Position numbers and translations under genes: made by a program | NCBI GenBank assembly: GCA_964514105.1 | Contig: CAZEPJ010000063.1 | Coordinates: 1-25,377, forward strand | Direction of reading: 5' to 3' | Source of the DNA: CAZEPJ01 sp964514105 | GTDB lineage: Bacteria > Desulfobacterota > Desulfocorpusculales > Desulfocorpusculum | Length of the DNA: 25,377 bases | Notes under the pieces: generated by a model | Told to the model about the DNA's origin: nothing | Seen by the model: the letters and a program-made list of their open reading frames with translations, nothing else | The model's database searches: none | Part shown: piece after piece, positions 22,987 to 25,377 of the stretch | Numbering within the stretch: the stretch's first letter is position 1 | Layout of the letters: every line of letters begins with the position of its first letter

Positions 22987-23819
22987 GCTTCCTGGATCTC
23001 GTACAGGGAGTTGCGGGTTCGGAAGTGGTCCTTGAGGACCTGGGTGACAGTGGTGGAGCGGAAGATCCCCCCCCCCTCGATATAGAGGCAGTAAGTCCCT
23101 CCAACCGTGGGGGGGGCCTCCTCCCAGCCCACGAAGACCTTGTCCTTGGCCACCGAGGCCTGCTCCTTGCCCGTCACTTTGCGGATCCGCACCTTGCGCA
23201 GCCCGGACCCCGTCCCCAGCAGGCGGGCCACATTGGACGCCAGGCGCTCGATCTGGTAACAGACCGCGTCGCCCAGCTGCTTGTCCTCGAGGCGCCTGCC
23301 CAGGGCATTCTTGACGCCCAGCAGCCGGGCGAACTGCTCGCCCGCAGACACCTGTCTTCCCTCGGCCATGTTGGCCAGGGTCTCTACCATGCGCGCGATC
23401 TCCTGGAAAAAGAGGTCGCTTTGCCGTCGGGGTTGCCCGCTCCGCGCCTCCTGGGCGACCACGCCCGGGGACCGCGTCTGGATGTGCTTCTGGATGACGT
23501 CCTGATCCTCCACGGAGATCTCCACGAATTGGACGACGACGCCCAACGCCTCCTCGTGGGTCTTGGGAGACCTCTCGCACCATGCCACCCGTCCGATGGC
23601 CCGGATGGGCGGCAGTGCGGGGTCCAGGTACACGAGCATGGCCACGCGGTTCTCTTCGGAGAGGGTGTCGGTCAGGCCGATGCCAATATGCTCCAGGAGG
23701 CTCTCCGGTGCCGTGAACCGCACCCACCCCGGGGTGATCTGACGGATGGGCGCGTCCGCCGTGCTGGACAGGGTGTCGTCCGGGCTCTGGATGGCGAACT
23801 TGATGTACGGCATCTCCAT
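22983..23819 (-). CDS. PilZ-like protein with coiled-coil and extra C-terminal domain
   Basis: A 278-residue cytoplasmic protein. ATG 23819 (with AGGA eight bases upstream) is preferred over ATG 23813. Residues about 20-120 resemble a PilZ-type barrel (A-I-G-R-V-A-W-C near 73, then L-G-V-V-V-Q-F-V-E-I-S near 90), but the N-terminal R-x3-R and D-x-S-x-x-G motifs are not seen. Direct cyclic-di-GMP binding is therefore doubtful. A helical, Gln/Glu/Arg-rich region (about 130-195) suggests coiled-coil pairing. The C-terminal 70 residues hold a small beta-domain (G-T-Y-C-L-Y-I-E-G-G-G-I-F-R-S-T-T-V) ending R-N-S-L-Y-E-I-Q. I cannot name this module. Promoter 23868-23896 serves it. Confidence 0.72.
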   Translation of the reverse strand: MEMPYIKFAIQSPDDTLSSTADAPIRQITPGWVRFTAPESLLEHIGIGLTDTLSEENRVAMLVYLDPALPPIRAIGRVAWCERSPKTHEEALGVVVQFVEISVEDQDVIQKHIQTRSPGVVAQEARSGQPRRQSDLFFQEIARMVETLANMAEGRQVSAGEQFARLLGVKNALGRRLEDKQLGDAVCYQIERLASNVARLLGTGSGLRKVRIRKVTGKEQASVAKDKVFVGWEEAPPTVGGTYCLYIEGGGIFRSTTVTQVLKDHFRTRNSLYEIQEA

Positions 23820-23867
23820 GGGCGAAGTCCTGTGGGGAGTTTCCTGTCCGGTCCCAGAGACGCCCCC

Positions 23868-23896
23868 ATTTAATCCAAAAGCCCCGGGCGTGTCAA
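23868..23896 (-). promoter_or_regulatory. Sigma70-like promoter for the PilZ-like gene
   Basis: On the minus strand a perfect TTGACA (23891-23896) and TTAAAT (23868-23873, 4 of 6) are separated by 17 bases. The start would lie near 23861, about 42 bases before ATG 23819. It separates this gene from the upstream radical SAM gene that ends at 23950. Confidence 0.65.
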
Positions 23897-23949
23897 TGCG
23901 CCCTTTGGCCTTGTGCCCGGACCCGCCCGAGGCTCGTGGGTGGCTCCTG

Positions 23950-25290
23950 TCAACCGTGGGCCGGATCCGCTCCGCGGTCGTCCGCCCTGGGCGGCCAAGC
24001 GGGTGGATTGAAGTAGCCGATGGAGACGTTGCCGCAGCCCTCTCGGATCCGACGGGCCAGGGTCTCGACTCCCATGGCCGGCGAGTCCCCCCGGGGCATG
24101 GCCGCCAGGTATCGGTCCGGATCGATACAGAGGTTCTTGAAATGGATGAAGGCAACGCCGGTGCGTTCGATGAGGCCCTGGAGATGGTCCCATTCGGCCT
24201 CCTGGTCGGACACCCCGGGGAAGATCAGGTAATTGATCATGGTGAACAGACCTGCTTCCCGGCACAGGATGAGCGATCGCTCCACATCCTGGAAACCGAA
24301 TCCCCTGGGCCGGGCATATGCGTGAAAGAGGGCCGGGCGGGCGCTGTTGAGGCTGACCCGGATCGAGTCCAGTCCCGAATCGATGACCTCCTTCAAGGCG
24401 TCGGGCAGGCTGCCATTGGTGTTGAGGTTGATGGTCCCCCGCGGCGTGGCCTGGCGGATCTCGCGGATGGCTCGCGCGATGAGGGGCGCCTCGGTCAGGG
24501 GTTCGCCCTCGCATCCCTGCCCGAAGCTGACGATGGGATCCCGGGCGCCTTGCAGGTGGGGGACGGCCACTCGGCAGATCTGCTCCACCGTTGGGCGAAA
24601 GGCAATGCGCCGGTGAGCGGCCGGGCAGGAGCCCCTGGGCTGCAGGGAGAGGCAGCCCAGACAGCGGGCATTGCAGCGCCTGCTTACGGGAAGGGGGGCC
24701 TCCCAGCGCCCCAGGAAGAGATTCTTGGCTGCGAAGCAATGGTTGTGGGTGGCGCAGTGGGCCAGATGGCGCACAAGGGGATTGGCCCGATCTTGCCGCA
24801 GGCGGGACCTGAGCCGGGGGAGCATCTCCCGATCGTCGAAATTGCGAGGGTCCCAATGGGGATTGTGCTCCACCGGGAAGGCGGCGGCCACATATCGGTC
24901 CTCGTGAAACCCCACGGCGGTATAGCCCCACAGGGGTAAGGTGTAATCCTTGCGGGAGGTGTCCGCCGCGGGCAGGAGCGTGCGAACGAATCCCGGCTCC
25001 AGAAATGCGGCCACGGCAGTGCAGGGGATGGTCTTGTTCCCCACTCGCATGGCCCGCAGGGTCACGATCCGGCCTGTGCGGGGGTCCAGTCCACGGGGCG
25101 GGCAGTGGGGGATGAAGAACAGACGGCTCATGGAAGGCAGCGCAATGCACTGCCCCGCCGGGGGCGCCACCTCCCGGTCCCCCGATCGCCCGACCATGAG
25201 GAGCCGGGGGTGGTCGTAAATGCGGCCTTGGTCGTCGGCCAGGAGCATCCGCGGAGCGGGAAGTTGGCCGTGAGTGGACAAAGCGGTCAA
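23950..25290 (-). CDS. Radical SAM protein with N-terminal extension
   Basis: A 446-residue enzyme. TTG 25290 is chosen because GGAGG lies six to seven bases before it and a promoter (25333-25362) would begin transcription near 25326. An upstream GTG at 25362 would precede the transcript, and ATG 25248 lacks a ribosome site. The first 200 residues form an unassigned domain, with L-W-G-Y-T-A-V-G-F near 120-130 and several His/Cys residues just before the cluster motif. The radical SAM ligands are C206-N-A-R-C210-L-G-C213. Further SAM-site features are G-C-E-G-E-P-L near 265, N-L-N-T-N-G-S, and I-R-V-S-L-N-S. The C-terminal part has F-K-N-L-C-I-D-P. Cluster spacing is the classical CxxxCxxC. 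The substrate is unknown, and no obvious precursor peptide lies alongside within the window. Confidence 0.85.
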   Translation of the reverse strand: MTALSTHGQLPAPRMLLADDQGRIYDHPRLLMVGRSGDREVAPPAGQCIALPSMSRLFFIPHCPPRGLDPRTGRIVTLRAMRVGNKTIPCTAVAAFLEPGFVRTLLPAADTSRKDYTLPLWGYTAVGFHEDRYVAAAFPVEHNPHWDPRNFDDREMLPRLRSRLRQDRANPLVRHLAHCATHNHCFAAKNLFLGRWEAPLPVSRRCNARCLGCLSLQPRGSCPAAHRRIAFRPTVEQICRVAVPHLQGARDPIVSFGQGCEGEPLTEAPLIARAIREIRQATPRGTINLNTNGSLPDALKEVIDSGLDSIRVSLNSARPALFHAYARPRGFGFQDVERSLILCREAGLFTMINYLIFPGVSDQEAEWDHLQGLIERTGVAFIHFKNLCIDPDRYLAAMPRGDSPAMGVETLARRIREGCGNVSIGYFNPPAWPPRADDRGADPAHG

Positions 25291-25332
25291 AGGGGCGCCT
25301 CCGCGCGGGTCATGGGTCCGACCGACCAGATG

Positions 25333-25362
25333 ATTATAGGCCGGGTCGCGCCCAGCTGCCAC
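25333..25362 (-). promoter_or_regulatory. Sigma70-like promoter for the radical SAM gene at the window edge
   Basis: On the minus strand a perfect TATAAT (25333-25338) is preceded after 18 bases by GTGGCA (25357-25362, 4 of 6). It predicts transcription from near 25326 and so supports the TTG start at 25290. Confidence 0.55.
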
Positions 25363-25377
25363 CCGCGACGGAATGGA

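Noticed and set aside
20488..23727. A 1079-codon open frame on the minus strand
   Set aside because: It overlaps the acyl-CoA ligase remnant and zinc-ribbon gene in another frame and the MetE-core gene on the other strand. The translation is low-complexity Gly/Pro/Arg, so it is a compositional shadow.
1..25377. CRISPR arrays, tRNA or rRNA genes, insertion sequences, phage or toxin-antitoxin genes
   Set aside because: No spaced repeats, cloverleaf, transposase or matching gene pairs were seen on either strand.

Overview
The window is GC-rich chromosomal DNA from a bacterium, with about two thirds G+C judged by eye. No rRNA, tRNA, CRISPR array, phage gene or insertion sequence is recognisable. 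The gene mix suggests a Gram-negative, possibly a Desulfobacterota/deltaproteobacterial lineage: lipoproteins, a very large MscS channel, several PilZ proteins, an FHA/cyclic-nucleotide/PilZ fusion, cobalamin-type radical SAM enzymes, a succinyl-CoA:acetate-type CoA-transferase and short zinc-ribbon proteins. That assignment is inference, because there is no marker gene.

Layout. (1) 238-5897 (+): an envelope run with two DUF4136 lipoproteins, a 1114-residue mechanosensitive channel, an NTF2-like lipoprotein and a GNAT acetyltransferase. (2) 5931-7439 (-): a CoA-transferase. (3) 7654-10346 (+): a NodIJ/DrrAB-type ABC exporter pair, a small cyclophilin-fold protein, and a MarR regulator overlapping it. 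(4) 10358-11788: an L,D-transpeptidase (-) and a small zinc ribbon (+), read from back-to-back sigma70-like promoters. (5) 11816-21686 (-): FHA-CNB-PilZ protein, CDP-alcohol phosphatidyltransferase with a long membrane extension, cold-shock protein, B12-type radical SAM enzyme, PilZ protein, membrane M48 peptidase with TPRs, an unknown anchored protein, a broken acyl-CoA ligase, and a tandem zf-TFIIB protein. (6) 21928-22986 (+): a MetE-core protein with a possible structured leader. (7) 22983-25290 (-): a PilZ-like protein and a second radical SAM protein.

Common themes are envelope maintenance (channel, lipoproteins, transpeptidase, phospholipid synthesis, membrane protease) and second-messenger signalling through PilZ-type modules. 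Most minus-strand genes appear to be separate transcription units, since good sigma70-like hexamers with 17-18 bp spacing lie just upstream of six of them. The most notable observations are the acyl-CoA ligase carrying both an early TGA and an in-frame loss of its ATP-binding core (20217-21092), an S-box-like element ahead of the MetE-core gene (21797-21867), and the three-sensor FHA-CNB-PilZ protein. No clearly new multi-gene defence or mobile system was found. No gene-free stretch exceeds 300 bases; the first 237 bases show no convincing gene.
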